Origin: CAZHRJ01 sp964534765
GTDB taxonomy: Bacteria; Lindowbacteria; 2-12-FULL-62-27
Assembly: GCA_964534765.1 (NCBI GenBank)
Contig: CAZHRJ010000017.1
Span: forward strand, 1 to 32,890
Direction of reading: 5' to 3'
DNA length: 32,890 bases
Shown: positions 16,808-24,411 of the stretch, piece after piece
Position numbering within the stretch: the first letter of the stretch is position 1
Layout: every line of letters starts with the position of its first letter
Program-made: the position numbers and the translations under genes
The notes under the pieces: model-generated
The model's database searches: none
Told to the model about the DNA's origin: nothing
Seen by the model: the letters and a program-made list of their open reading frames with translations, nothing else

Positions 16808-17470
16808 ATGATCTATAACCTGCTCGGCGTGCAGGCGGTGCAGGTAAAATCCCTTCCGCCGGAAGTCGCCGCGGAACGCAGTCTGGACGGGACGTTTGGG
16901 AAGGACTATTTCGACGGCCCGCGCAGCCGTGGATACGGCGGATACAAGGATGACGGCCGATGGGCGGCGATCGCCCAGAAATTGAGGGAAAGATACCATC
17001 TGACCGCGGCATCCCACGTTCTGGATTTGGGCTGTGCGAAGGGGTTTTTGATGAAGGATCTCAAGAATGAGATTCCGGGCATTACCGTGCGGGGGTTTGA
17101 GGTGTCTCAGTACGCGAGGGACACCGCCGACGCCGGCGTGCAGTCCTTGATCGACGTCGGCTATCCGACGACACTTCCCTACCGGGACAACACCTATGAT
17201 CTCATCCTCGGCATCAATTCTCTTCATTTCATGCCGGAGTCGGACGTCCGCAAGACCGTGATGGAGCTGGTCCGTGTCGGCAAGAAGGGCGGGTCCCTGT
17301 TCATCCAGGTCGATGCCTACACCAACGACCTCCAGCACCGGTCCATGATGGCCTGGGCGCCGATCATCAAGACATTTTTCAAGCCCGAGGAGTGGGACAA
17401 ACTCTTCCAGAACGACAAACTCTCGGTCGACACCTTCTACACCATCATCGAGCTGGAGAATCTTCGCTGA
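16808..17470 (+). CDS. Class I SAM-dependent methyltransferase
   Basis: The 220-residue protein has motif I 'VLDLGCAKG' (71-79), an acidic residue at the end of the next strand ('GFEVSQYA'), and 'LPYRDNTYDLILGINSLHFM', the usual methyltransferase type 11/12 pattern. It should transfer a methyl group from S-adenosylmethionine to an O, N or C of a small molecule, here possibly a sugar, in the cytoplasm. No Shine-Dalgarno precedes the ATG. The gene starts 9 bases after the radical SAM stop, and its own stop overlaps the next start (CTGA, 17467-17470). Its C-terminus has no extra domain. Confidence 0.8.
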   Translation: MIYNLLGVQAVQVKSLPPEVAAERSLDGTFGKDYFDGPRSRGYGGYKDDGRWAAIAQKLRERYHLTAASHVLDLGCAKGFLMKDLKNEIPGITVRGFEVSQYARDTADAGVQSLIDVGYPTTLPYRDNTYDLILGINSLHFMPESDVRKTVMELVRVGKKGGSLFIQVDAYTNDLQHRSMMAWAPIIKTFFKPEEWDKLFQNDKLSVDTFYTIIELENLR

Positions 17471-18534
17471 AGACAGTCGGCGCCGTCCTTCGGACGCTCG
17501 GCGCACCGCTGACGGTTGAGGATCTCATCACGCCTGATCCGGGTCCCGGCCAGGCGCTCATCGAAATCGCCTACAGCGGTGTCTGCGGCACGCAGCTCCA
17601 TGAGGTCCGCGGCCGGCGCGGCCGAGATCCCCATCTTCCGCACACCCTGGGTCACGAGGGCTCCGGGAGGGTTTTGTCGATCGGTCCGGAGGTGACCAAG
17701 GTCCGGCCGGGTGAAGCGGTGATTTTGACCTGGATCAAGGGTTCCGGTCGGGACGTGCCGGGGATGTCGTATGAGAGCCAGGCGGGCAAAGTGAATTCCG
17801 GCGCGATCAGCACTTTTTTGCGTCACGCGATTATTTCTGAAAACCGCCTGGCGGCTTTGCCAGCCGGTGTGCCGCTGCTTGAGGCGGCGCTGTTGGGTTG
17901 CGCGGTTCCCACGGGCGCGGGTATGGCCAAAGAGGCCGGCGCGTCGCCGGGGAAGAGCGTGGCGGTTTTTGGATGCGGGGGAGTGGGACTATGCGCGGTG
18001 ATGATGTCGCGAGCGCTGGGCGCGTCGATGGTGATAGCGGTGGACATAGTTTCGTCGAAGCTCGAGATGGCGATGCAGCTGGGCGCAACGCATGTGATTG
18101 ACGCAAAGCAGGTCGACGCCGCCGAGACGATCCGCGCGATGACGGGCGGCAAAGGCGTGGACAGCGCGATTGAGGCGGCCGGGACGAAGCAGACGGCGGA
18201 GTCGGCGTTCAATTCGGTGCGGGTGTCGGGCGGCATGGCGGTGATGGGCGGCAATCCGGCATTTGGGGAGAAGTTTTCGATCGACCCGATGGATCTGATC
18301 CGTGGCAAGCAGATTCGTGGAAGCTGGGGTGGCGGGTCAGTGCCGGACCGTGACGCGCCCGACTATGCGGCGGGATTCCGTTCCGGCGTTCTTCCTCTGA
18401 AAAAGCTGATCACCCACACCTATGCGCTGGAGGATGTGAACCGCGCGTTGGACGATCTGGAGACAGGCCGGATCGGCCGCGGGATGCTGGACATGCGTCC
18501 AGACATGCGTCCAGACATGCGTCCTCATGGATAA
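17467..18534 (+). CDS. Zinc-type medium-chain alcohol/sugar dehydrogenase, apparent CTG start
   Basis: A 355-residue MDR dehydrogenase. It has the catalytic zinc ligands Cys40 ('SGVCGTQLHE') and His63-Glu64 ('GHEGSGRV'), a likely third ligand in 'GCAVPTGAG', and the nucleotide-binding 'VFGCGGVGL' near residue 180. The four-Cys structural-zinc loop is absent ('VPGMSYESQAGKVNSGAIS' occupies that place), as in some sugar dehydrogenases. The frame runs back to a GTG at 17392, but homology begins exactly at 'LKTVGAVLRTLGAPL'. The only suitable start there is CTG (17467), which overlaps the previous TGA and has GGAGAA (17455-17460) upstream. The C-terminus ends in three copies of a four-residue repeat (DMRP). 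Confidence 0.85.
   Translation: MKTVGAVLRTLGAPLTVEDLITPDPGPGQALIEIAYSGVCGTQLHEVRGRRGRDPHLPHTLGHEGSGRVLSIGPEVTKVRPGEAVILTWIKGSGRDVPGMSYESQAGKVNSGAISTFLRHAIISENRLAALPAGVPLLEAALLGCAVPTGAGMAKEAGASPGKSVAVFGCGGVGLCAVMMSRALGASMVIAVDIVSSKLEMAMQLGATHVIDAKQVDAAETIRAMTGGKGVDSAIEAAGTKQTAESAFNSVRVSGGMAVMGGNPAFGEKFSIDPMDLIRGKQIRGSWGGGSVPDRDAPDYAAGFRSGVLPLKKLITHTYALEDVNRALDDLETGRIGRGMLDMRPDMRPDMRPHG
18490..18525 (+). repeat. 12-base tandem repeat, three copies, at the 3' end of the dehydrogenase gene
   Basis: GACATGCGTCCA is repeated three times head to tail (last copy ends in T) and is translated as DMRP-DMRP-DMRP. The repeat ends 6 bases before the stop codon and 1 base before the ATG of the next gene, so changes in copy number would alter only the protein tail without changing frame. 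Confidence 0.9.
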
Positions 18535-19084
18535 ACTCTCCTTCCCATCCGCCCGTCCGGTCGAATTGTCGGCGAAGCAGGTACTCTTCGAGAATCAATT
18601 CGTTCGTTTCTATTCCGTGTCGGCGAAATTTCCCGCTTTTTCCAAGAACTATTATGTATCCGATTATGGCCGGCGAGTCGGGGTATTGATTATGAGGGAT
18701 GAGAGCCTGTTTTTAGTGCGGCAGTATCGATTTATTCTGAATGATATCAGTTGGGAAATTCCAGGCGGGAATGTGGAACCGGGAGAAACTTTTGAGGAAG
18801 CCGCGCGCCGGGAGATGTTGGAGGAAGCCGGGCTTGTCTGTGGAGGCCTGCAGCCATTATTTCGATATCAGCCGGGAGTGGATTGTTTGAGCAATGAGAC
18901 GCGCCTGTTTTTCACGACGGCCGCAAAGGAGGCGAGTTTAGCGCCGAGTTCCGAGATCGTCGACCGGAGTTGGATACCCATGGATGAGAGTTTGCGGATG
19001 GTTTTTGACGGGAGGATCGTCGATATCCTCACTGTCACCGCGCTTTTTTCATACGCCCTTTTGCATCCAGCCGGCCGGCGATGA
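18527..19084 (+). CDS. Nudix hydrolase (ADP-sugar pyrophosphatase-like)
   Basis: The 185-residue protein contains a complete Nudix box at residues 81-103: 'GNVEPGETFEEAARREML' followed by 'EEAGL', fitting G-x5-E-x7-REUxEExGU. A preceding 'LFLVRQYRF' strand is as in ADP-ribose/ADP-sugar pyrophosphatases. It should cleave a nucleoside diphosphate linked to a sugar or another group, and here may control or recycle the nucleotide sugars made upstream. The ATG overlaps the dehydrogenase end by 8 bases, and its stop overlaps the glycosyltransferase ATG (ATGA at 19081). No signal peptide; cytoplasmic. Confidence 0.85.
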   Translation: MDKLSFPSARPVELSAKQVLFENQFVRFYSVSAKFPAFSKNYYVSDYGRRVGVLIMRDESLFLVRQYRFILNDISWEIPGGNVEPGETFEEAARREMLEEAGLVCGGLQPLFRYQPGVDCLSNETRLFFTTAAKEASLAPSSEIVDRSWIPMDESLRMVFDGRIVDILTVTALFSYALLHPAGRR

Positions 19085-19836
19085 GGGAACCTCAAGGCGG
19101 CGCCGTTACTTTTTTTATTCCCTGCCTGAACGAGTCCGGCAACATCGGGCAGGCGATCGAGAACGTGATTTCAGTCATGGCCGGGATCGGCCGGCCCTAT
19201 CAGATTCTTGTGGTGGATGACGCCTCGATGGACGGATCGGTGGCGGAAGTCGAGGAGACCCAGCGTCGGCATTCGGGCGTTCGGATCGATCTGATCCGGA
19301 ACAAATATTGCCGTGGTCTGGGCCGGAATTATTTCATCGCCGCCCAGCGCGCGACGGGGGACTATTTCATGCTGGTCAACGGCGACGCTGTCGAGCCGCC
19401 CGACACCATCCGCCGAATCGTCTCCCATGCAGGCGAGGCGGACGCGATCATTCCCTATTTTTCCGGTCAGGACAGCCGGACGCCGGCCCGCAGGGTACTT
19501 TCCTGGTCGTTCACCACGCTGGTCAACTTGATCAGCGGCCACCGGCTGAAATATTACAACGGGCCGGTGTTGCACCGGACCGAGAACGTCCGCCTGTGGT
19601 TCGCCGAGACGGCGGGATTTGGCTATCAGGCGGAGCTGTTGTGCCGTTTATTGCAGGAAGAGCGGATCAGTTACATCGAAGTATCCGTCGGCAACAGTGA
19701 CCGTGCCGAGGGCGCGTCCAAGGCGTTAAGACTCCGGAATATGATATCTGTTTCCTACACACTGCTTCAGATTCTTCTGCGGCGGATGCAGCAAGTGGCG
19801 TTCAAATTGTTGAAGCCTGAGCGCTATTATACGTAA
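19081..19836 (+). CDS. GT2 glycosyltransferase, dolichyl/polyprenyl-phosphate sugar synthase-like
   Basis: A 251-residue GT-A fold protein. It has 'FFIPCLNESGNI' (11-22), the nucleotide-sugar Asp pair 46-47 ('VVDDASMDGS'), and a second acidic motif 'LVNGDAVEP' near residue 100, the layout of DPM1/ArnC-like enzymes. Such enzymes move a sugar from a nucleotide donor to polyprenyl phosphate at the inner face of the membrane. No transmembrane tail is present, as in soluble DPM1-type members, and the C-terminal region is basic and amphipathic. It is the last gene before the inverted-repeat region, overlapping the Nudix gene. It could load the sugar made by the upstream operon onto a lipid carrier; this is inferred. 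Confidence 0.8.
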   Translation: MREPQGGAVTFFIPCLNESGNIGQAIENVISVMAGIGRPYQILVVDDASMDGSVAEVEETQRRHSGVRIDLIRNKYCRGLGRNYFIAAQRATGDYFMLVNGDAVEPPDTIRRIVSHAGEADAIIPYFSGQDSRTPARRVLSWSFTTLVNLISGHRLKYYNGPVLHRTENVRLWFAETAGFGYQAELLCRLLQEERISYIEVSVGNSDRAEGASKALRLRNMISVSYTLLQILLRRMQQVAFKLLKPERYYT

Positions 19837-19873
19837 GCGACTGTTGAAATGAGGTCAATGAAGGGAGATTCAA

Positions 19874-20102
19874 CGCAGAGGCGCGGAGATGACGCAGAGT
19901 TGACGCAGAGGATGAGGAAGGGGTTGACTGGAAGCCATCTCAAAAATCATTTTTGGCCACAAAAAGGCACAGAACGCGCAAAAAAAAGTGAAACAACCCA
20001 ACTTTTGTGAGGTTTAGCCTCTTTGTGGCTATTTTTGATATGGGCTCTAGAAAATTTTCTAAAAACTCTGCGCCAGCTCTGAGTCAGCTCTGCGCCTCTG
20101 CG
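19874..20102. repeat. Imperfect inverted-repeat element filling the 337-base gene-free region
   Basis: This is the only stretch over 300 bases without a gene (19837-20173). Its outer arms, 19874-19910 and 20066-20102, are inverted copies matching at 32 of 37 positions, built from a CGCAGAG unit that recurs within each arm. Inner arms also pair: 'TCAAAAAT' and 'GCCACAAA' on the left match the inverted 'TTTGTGGC' and 'ATTTTTGA' on the right. A perfect 14-base palindrome, TAGAAAATTTTCTA, lies at 20048-20061. The whole could fold into one long hairpin. I take it for a non-autonomous repeat of the MITE/REP kind. It encodes no transposase. It also separates the transcription unit ending at 19836 from the one starting at 20174 and might act as a terminator. 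Confidence 0.75.
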
Positions 20103-20173
20103 GTAAAGGTCCTGTTTTTTCGCAGTTTTCCGACCGATAACCAATTCCCAAATTCTTCGGATGTGCGGGAATC

Positions 20174-20713
20174 ATGAAAGGGATCGTGTTAGCGGCGATT
20201 TCGTTTCTATTTCTGATAGCGATATCGATGGGGTTGTTGCGGCTCTATCGCGGGCAGAAATATTACAGAGTCCTTCTGGTTGCGTTTCTTTTAGCCGCCG
20301 GTCTCTATGTCTGGCTCCATCGGTTTCTCCCGGCGGACCTTGGGTGTTTGCCGTCGGGCTGGCTGGAGCCGCAAAGCGCCCTGGACGGGATCAACGGATT
20401 TTTGATACTGGGTCTGCTCTTCCACGGATACTGGGACGCGATCTACACCACCGTTCTAACCGGTTTTTCATCGAATCTGATGATTTTGTTGTCGCGGCAC
20501 GGCAAGCTCAGTCAGGCCGACCTGAAGGCGTTTTATGGCGGCGCCGATCCGGTGGATTATGTGGTTTCCTGGCGGCTGGAGAATCTGGTCCGTGAGGGTT
20601 ATATTTCGCAGTCCGCCGACGGCTATCAATTGCTTCCCAAGGGCCGTGTTGTGGGAGTTCTGACGCGCCATCTGAAATGGCTTCTGACCGGCAGCGAGCA
20701 AGGTGGCGGCTAA
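20174..20713 (+). CDS. Membrane protein with C-terminal winged-helix-like domain, copy 1
   Basis: I do not recognise a named family. The 179-residue product has three predicted membrane segments (about residues 4-22, 31-49 and 72-92). A soluble part of about 75 residues follows, in which 'SWRLENLVREGYISQSADGY' and 'QLLPKGRVVGVLTRHLK' have the look of a winged-helix domain (recognition helix, hairpin, last helix). The next gene encodes a relative with the same architecture and a clearly similar end ('YRLESM.V..YVSQ...GEYRLTPKGRR'). Start at ATG 20174 with a weak GGGAA upstream. It opens the unit that runs to 24399. A membrane-bound regulator or an adaptor for a lipid-linked sugar pathway are both possible; neither is shown. 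Confidence 0.65.
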   Translation: MKGIVLAAISFLFLIAISMGLLRLYRGQKYYRVLLVAFLLAAGLYVWLHRFLPADLGCLPSGWLEPQSALDGINGFLILGLLFHGYWDAIYTTVLTGFSSNLMILLSRHGKLSQADLKAFYGGADPVDYVVSWRLENLVREGYISQSADGYQLLPKGRVVGVLTRHLKWLLTGSEQGGG

Positions 20714-21280
20714 GTGGCGAAGGGGATGGTGCTCAGTCTGGTTGTGGTAATGATATGGATAGTAGTTCAGATACTGGTGACACACATTTTCCGGCCAAAG
20801 AGTATTTTTCTGAGCGCGACGGGACTTTTTGTTCTCAGCGTCCCATTCTACATCGGATGGTATTGGACCACCTCGCCGACGTTGTCAATCCTGCCGGAGG
20901 ACTGGTCTCGCTCGCCGCTGTGGCTGGGAATTGTCAATGGGCTTCTGGTTCACATTCTGTTCTATTGTACGAGCATGCAATTTTTTTATTATGTGGACCG
21001 GCCGCTCACGCTGCGCATTCTGGTTGAGCTGGATCGTTCCCCGTCCGGCCGACTTTTAGCGTCGGATTTCCGACATCTGTACAACCTGGATGACATGCTC
21101 CGTTACCGGCTTGAATCGATGCGGGTGAACTGTTACGTTTCGCAGGACTCATCCGGTGAATACCGTTTGACGCCGAAGGGCCGCCGGTTTGCGTTTTTGA
21201 TTCAGACGCTGCGGCAGATATTCGGTGTGACGTACTATCTGGACGCGAGGTCGAATGCCGCGCCGGAAAAGGGGGCGTGA
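20714..21280 (+). CDS. Membrane protein with C-terminal winged-helix-like domain, copy 2 (tandem paralogue)
   Basis: The 188-residue product repeats the plan of the previous gene: membrane segments at about 5-24, 33-50 and 74-94, then a soluble 'FRHLYNLDDMLRYRLESM' ... 'EYRLTPKGRRFAFLIQTLRQ' winged-helix-like domain. Identity is concentrated in the C-terminal part, while the membrane part is more diverged, so the duplication is old. The GTG at 20714 directly follows the TAA of copy 1, with AAGGTGG (20700-20706) 7 bases upstream; the ATG at 20726 is an alternative. It is followed by an SDR gene after 4 bases. Family and function are unknown to me. Confidence 0.65.
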   Translation: MAKGMVLSLVVVMIWIVVQILVTHIFRPKSIFLSATGLFVLSVPFYIGWYWTTSPTLSILPEDWSRSPLWLGIVNGLLVHILFYCTSMQFFYYVDRPLTLRILVELDRSPSGRLLASDFRHLYNLDDMLRYRLESMRVNCYVSQDSSGEYRLTPKGRRFAFLIQTLRQIFGVTYYLDARSNAAPEKGA

Positions 21281-21284
21281 CGGA

Positions 21285-22075
21285 GTGACCACCTATTTTC
21301 TCACAGGCTGTTCATCCGGCATTGGCCGCGCGCTGACGCGGGCGCTGGTCAGTCGCGGCGACCGGGTATTCGGGATAGCCCGCCGTCAGTTGTTGATGGA
21401 ATCGCTGGCCTCGGAATTGCCGGACGATCGATTTCGTCATTCGGTCTGCGACATCGCTCGACCGTCGGACGTGTCACGGGTGAAGGGAGAGATCATCGCC
21501 GCCGGATACGGGCCGGACGTTGTGATTTTGAACGCGGGGATCAATCCAGAAATAGAGACGGCCGGATTTTCCTATGCCACGTACGAGGAAGTGCTGCGTG
21601 TGAATGTTCTGGGGGCGATGATCTGGGTGGACATTTTTTTGCCGGAATTCCGTTTGAATCGTCGTGGCCAATTTGTCGCGATTTCCTCTCTGGCCGCCTA
21701 TCGCGGCGACGGCCGATGGCNNNNNNNNNNTCGATTACCGGCATCGGGAGCAACATCGCCTATTGCGCGAGCAAAGCGGCGCTGACCAGGACCTTTGAGG
21801 CGTTTCGAGGGATCTGTGCGCCGGAGAACGTGGCGTTTACGACGATCCATCTTGGGGCGACCGACACCGGCATGGGTGCCGGCGCGCGCCGGACGTTTTT
21901 GACGGAGTCGGAAGCGGTGCGAAAGATCGTCCGTGCGATGGACCGCCGGGCGGGGAGTCTGACGATTCCGCGGATGAACCGGTTGCTTCTGGAGCTGACG
22001 CGTCTCATTCCGGACGCGCTTTTTTCCCGGCTGACCGCCGGCGCGTTTCCCCTGCCGAAGCAAAAATCGAGTTGA
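21285..22075 (+). CDS. Short-chain dehydrogenase/reductase (interrupted by assembly gap)
   Basis: Two frames, to 21719 and from 21731, make one classical SDR of about 262 residues. It has 'TGCSSGIGRAL' (TGxxxGxG) at the start, 'ILNAGIN' (NAG motif), 'AISSLA' with the catalytic Ser, and 'YCASKAAL' with the catalytic Tyr-x3-Lys after the gap. The frame change coincides with ten Ns; eight or eleven bases would restore it, so no real frameshift is needed. GTG 21285 is preferred over ATG 21255 because it puts the Rossmann strand at the N-terminus and has AAAAGGGGG (about 21266-21274) before it. With the DprE1-like gene two places downstream it could be the reductase half of a two-step epimerase, as DprE2 is for DprE1. 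This is inference. Confidence 0.75.
21721..21730. other. Assembly gap (10 N)
   Basis: Ten undetermined bases inside the SDR gene, between the catalytic Ser strand and the Tyr-x3-Lys helix. The flanking frames require eight or eleven bases rather than ten, so the length is a placeholder. Confidence 0.95.
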
Positions 22076-22076
22076 C

Positions 22077-22970
22077 ATGATCATCGACTGCCATGCGCAT
22101 CTAGACCCGCGTGCGTTGACGCCGGAGGCATTGATCCGAAAGATGGACCGGCATGGCGTGGGGCGGGTAGCGTTGATTTCCCGGATGACCGAGACGATCG
22201 AGCCCCAGAAATCATTTGTCTTGTTGTCGATGCAGCGGATTCTGATGAACTCCCGGCTATTCAATCCGGTGGCCGAGACCGTGAGCCGGTCATTTTATGA
22301 CGAGACCGGAAATCTCCGATCCTTGTGGAGGCCGTTTACCAAGAACTGGCAGGGATACGTCAAGTCCATGATGCCGGACAACGAAAGCGTCGCCGCGGCC
22401 GTCCGGCGATTTCCTGATCGGTTCTGGGGTTGGATCTGTCTCAATCCGAAGGAGCAGCCGAACGCGCTGGATGATCTGGAAAAATGGCGCTCGGTGCCCG
22501 GTATGATCGGAGTGAAAGCCCATCCCTACTGGCACCATTTCTCAGTCCGGTCGCTTGACGCCATCGCCCGCCGGTCGGAGGAACTGGGTTTGCCGATGTT
22601 GATTCATCTGGGATTTGGATCTCAGGGGGAGTACCGATGGTTGATCGAGACCTTTCCGCGTCTGAACATTATTTTTGCCCATGCGGGCATCCCCCATTAT
22701 CAGGCGTTGTGGCCGCTGGTCCGGTCGAGCCGGAACGCGTATGTGGATCTATCGAGTCCCCACCTATCGGAATCCTTTGTCCGCGGGGTGGTCCGGATTC
22801 TGGGTCCGGAAAAATGTCTCTATGGCACGGACAGCCCTTACGGATTCGAGGAGCCGGACGGGACGTATGATTACGGCGCCGTGAAAGGCTGGATGGATCG
22901 ACTGCCGGTGAGCGACCCGGCCCGTGCGAGCATACTGGGCGGGAATTTTCTTCGGCTGATCCGTGTTTAG
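22077..22970 (+). CDS. Amidohydrolase_2-family metal-dependent hydrolase/decarboxylase
   Basis: A 297-residue TIM-barrel enzyme. It has the N-terminal metal motif 'DCHAHLD' (His6, His8), a 'GVKAHPYWHHF' strand, 'LIHLGFG', 'IIFAHAGIPHY', and the late 'YGTDSPYG' Asp, ending in 'GNFLRLI'. This matches the amidohydrolase-related (ACMSD / resorcylate decarboxylase) group, which bind one metal and hydrolyse or decarboxylate small acids. It starts 1 base after the SDR stop and its end overlaps the FAD-oxidase GTG by 8 bases. Its place between an SDR and a DprE1-like oxidase is unusual; substrate unknown. Confidence 0.8.
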   Translation: MIIDCHAHLDPRALTPEALIRKMDRHGVGRVALISRMTETIEPQKSFVLLSMQRILMNSRLFNPVAETVSRSFYDETGNLRSLWRPFTKNWQGYVKSMMPDNESVAAAVRRFPDRFWGWICLNPKEQPNALDDLEKWRSVPGMIGVKAHPYWHHFSVRSLDAIARRSEELGLPMLIHLGFGSQGEYRWLIETFPRLNIIFAHAGIPHYQALWPLVRSSRNAYVDLSSPHLSESFVRGVVRILGPEKCLYGTDSPYGFEEPDGTYDYGAVKGWMDRLPVSDPARASILGGNFLRLIRV

Positions 22971-24399
22971 TTACGAAACGACCACCGCCTGGACCCAGGC
23001 GGCCCGGGTCAAATCCCATGTGGCCCGCGTGGGCCGGATCGATCAAATTCCGGAGGTACTGGCCGAAGCGTCCCGGCGTGGCCTGTCGGTGATGCCGCGC
23101 GGTGGCGGGTACAGTTACGGCGATGTGGTTTTGAATCCGGAAGGCGTGGTTCTGGATCTGGCGCGTCTCACCCGGATCCTGAGTTGGAATCCGGAGACGG
23201 GTATTTTGCGCGTGGAGCCGGGTGTGACATATGAGCAGGCGCTGGAGTGTGTTCTGAAAGACAACTGGGTGGTAGCCGCCGTTCCCGGCACGCGTCATCC
23301 GACGCTGGCGGGCGCGCTATCGAACAACGTGCACGGCAAGAATGCCTCGCGCGACGGCAACATCGGCGAGTGGGTGAAATCCTTTCGAATTCTGACCGCC
23401 CCCGGCCGGGAGTACCGGTGCAGCCGTACGGAGAACGCGGAGTTATTTTACAGCGCGATTGGCGGCCTGGGCCTATTGGGCGTTTTTTTGGAAATTGAGC
23501 TTCAGTGCAAGAAAATCCCCTCGCCCTATCTTGGTGTTCGCAAGTGGACCGTGCCGAATCTGGACGTGATGATGGATCAGATGGAGCCGCTTCATGAAAC
23601 CAGCGACTATCACATCTCGTGGGTGGATTGTTTCACGAAGGGCCGGTCCATCGGCCGCGGGACCATTCACGCCGCGAATTTTGTGGATGCTCCCCGGACC
23701 CTTCCCAATCCGACCCGTTCATTGTCCTACACGTCTCCGGTTCTCTTCGGGTGTTTTCCGAGGCAGTGGGTATGGCCGATGATGAAGCCGTTTTTTGGCC
23801 ACGGACTGATGCGATTCGTGAATATTGCCAAGTATCATGCCGACCGGATGACATCGTTTGGGAACCGTCCGGCCATCCAGAATTATTTTGAATTCACATT
23901 TCTACTGGACAAGATACCGAACTGGAGGATCCTGTTTGCGCCGCTCGGTTACCACGAATTCGAGCCGCTGGTTCCGGTGGCGACGTGCCGTGATGCGTTC
24001 CGGGAGTTGATACATCTGGCGCAGCGCCGTGGCATGCCGTCGTATCTGTGCGCCATCAAGCGACACCGGAAGGACGGTTTTTTGTTGAGCTACGCGCTGG
24101 ACGGCTATTCGTTCGGCGTGGACGTGCCGGGATCCGCCGCCGCGCCGGCGGAGATTGACCGGCTGTTTTACGAGATGAACGCGATCGTCGCCGGCGCCGG
24201 CGGAATGACCTATCTGGCCAAGGACGACAAGCTGACCGTGGACCATTTCAGGCGCATGTATCCGCGCTGGAGGGAGTTTTTGGAGATCAAGAAGAAGTAC
24301 GATCCGTCGGCCCTATTTCAATCGGGGATGTACCGTCGACTTTTTCTAGCCGAAGGACTAGCCGAAGGACTAGCCGAAGGACTAGCCGAAGGAGCCTGA
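22963..24399 (+). CDS. FAD-binding oxidoreductase, DprE1/aldonolactone-oxidase-like
   Basis: A 478-residue PCMH-type flavoprotein. It has the FAD loop 'MPRGGGYSYGDV' (44-55), 'NNVHGKN...G.IGEWVKSF', and 'ENAELFYSAIGGLGLLGV'. Near the end 'YLAKDDKLTVDHFRRMYPRW' precedes 'SGMYRRLF'. These segments resemble DprE1, the decaprenylphosphoryl-ribose 2'-oxidase of actinobacteria, more than the lactone oxidases. DprE1 oxidises a polyprenyl-linked sugar and an SDR (DprE2) reduces it, inverting the hydroxyl. An SDR lies two genes upstream. The GTG at 22963 overlaps the previous stop. The last residues are four copies of LAEG from a 12-base tandem repeat, which no DprE1 known to me has. Confidence 0.75.
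   Translation: MFSYETTTAWTQAARVKSHVARVGRIDQIPEVLAEASRRGLSVMPRGGGYSYGDVVLNPEGVVLDLARLTRILSWNPETGILRVEPGVTYEQALECVLKDNWVVAAVPGTRHPTLAGALSNNVHGKNASRDGNIGEWVKSFRILTAPGREYRCSRTENAELFYSAIGGLGLLGVFLEIELQCKKIPSPYLGVRKWTVPNLDVMMDQMEPLHETSDYHISWVDCFTKGRSIGRGTIHAANFVDAPRTLPNPTRSLSYTSPVLFGCFPRQWVWPMMKPFFGHGLMRFVNIAKYHADRMTSFGNRPAIQNYFEFTFLLDKIPNWRILFAPLGYHEFEPLVPVATCRDAFRELIHLAQRRGMPSYLCAIKRHRKDGFLLSYALDGYSFGVDVPGSAAAPAEIDRLFYEMNAIVAGAGGMTYLAKDDKLTVDHFRRMYPRWREFLEIKKKYDPSALFQSGMYRRLFLAEGLAEGLAEGLAEGA
24346..24393 (+). repeat. 12-base tandem repeat, four copies, at the 3' end of the FAD-oxidase gene
   Basis: CTAGCCGAAGGA is repeated four times without change and translates as LAEG x4, followed by Ala and the TGA stop. 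The repeat unit length and its position right before a stop codon are the same as for the DMRP repeat at 18490-18525, though the sequences differ. Confidence 0.95.
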
Positions 24400-24411
24400 T
24401 GTTGAAAAAAT

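Noticed and set aside
19947..20144. 65-codon minus-strand frame in the gene-free region
   Set aside because: It is contained in the inverted-repeat element, is Lys/Arg-rich without a recognisable domain, and has no ribosome site.
20161..20595. 144-codon plus-strand frame
   Set aside because: It is a frame shadow of the membrane protein at 20174, which has clear membrane segments and a tandem paralogue.
18490..24393. CRISPR-like or VNTR array from the 12-base repeats
   Set aside because: Units are head to tail with no spacers and are translated in frame, so they are coding tandem repeats.
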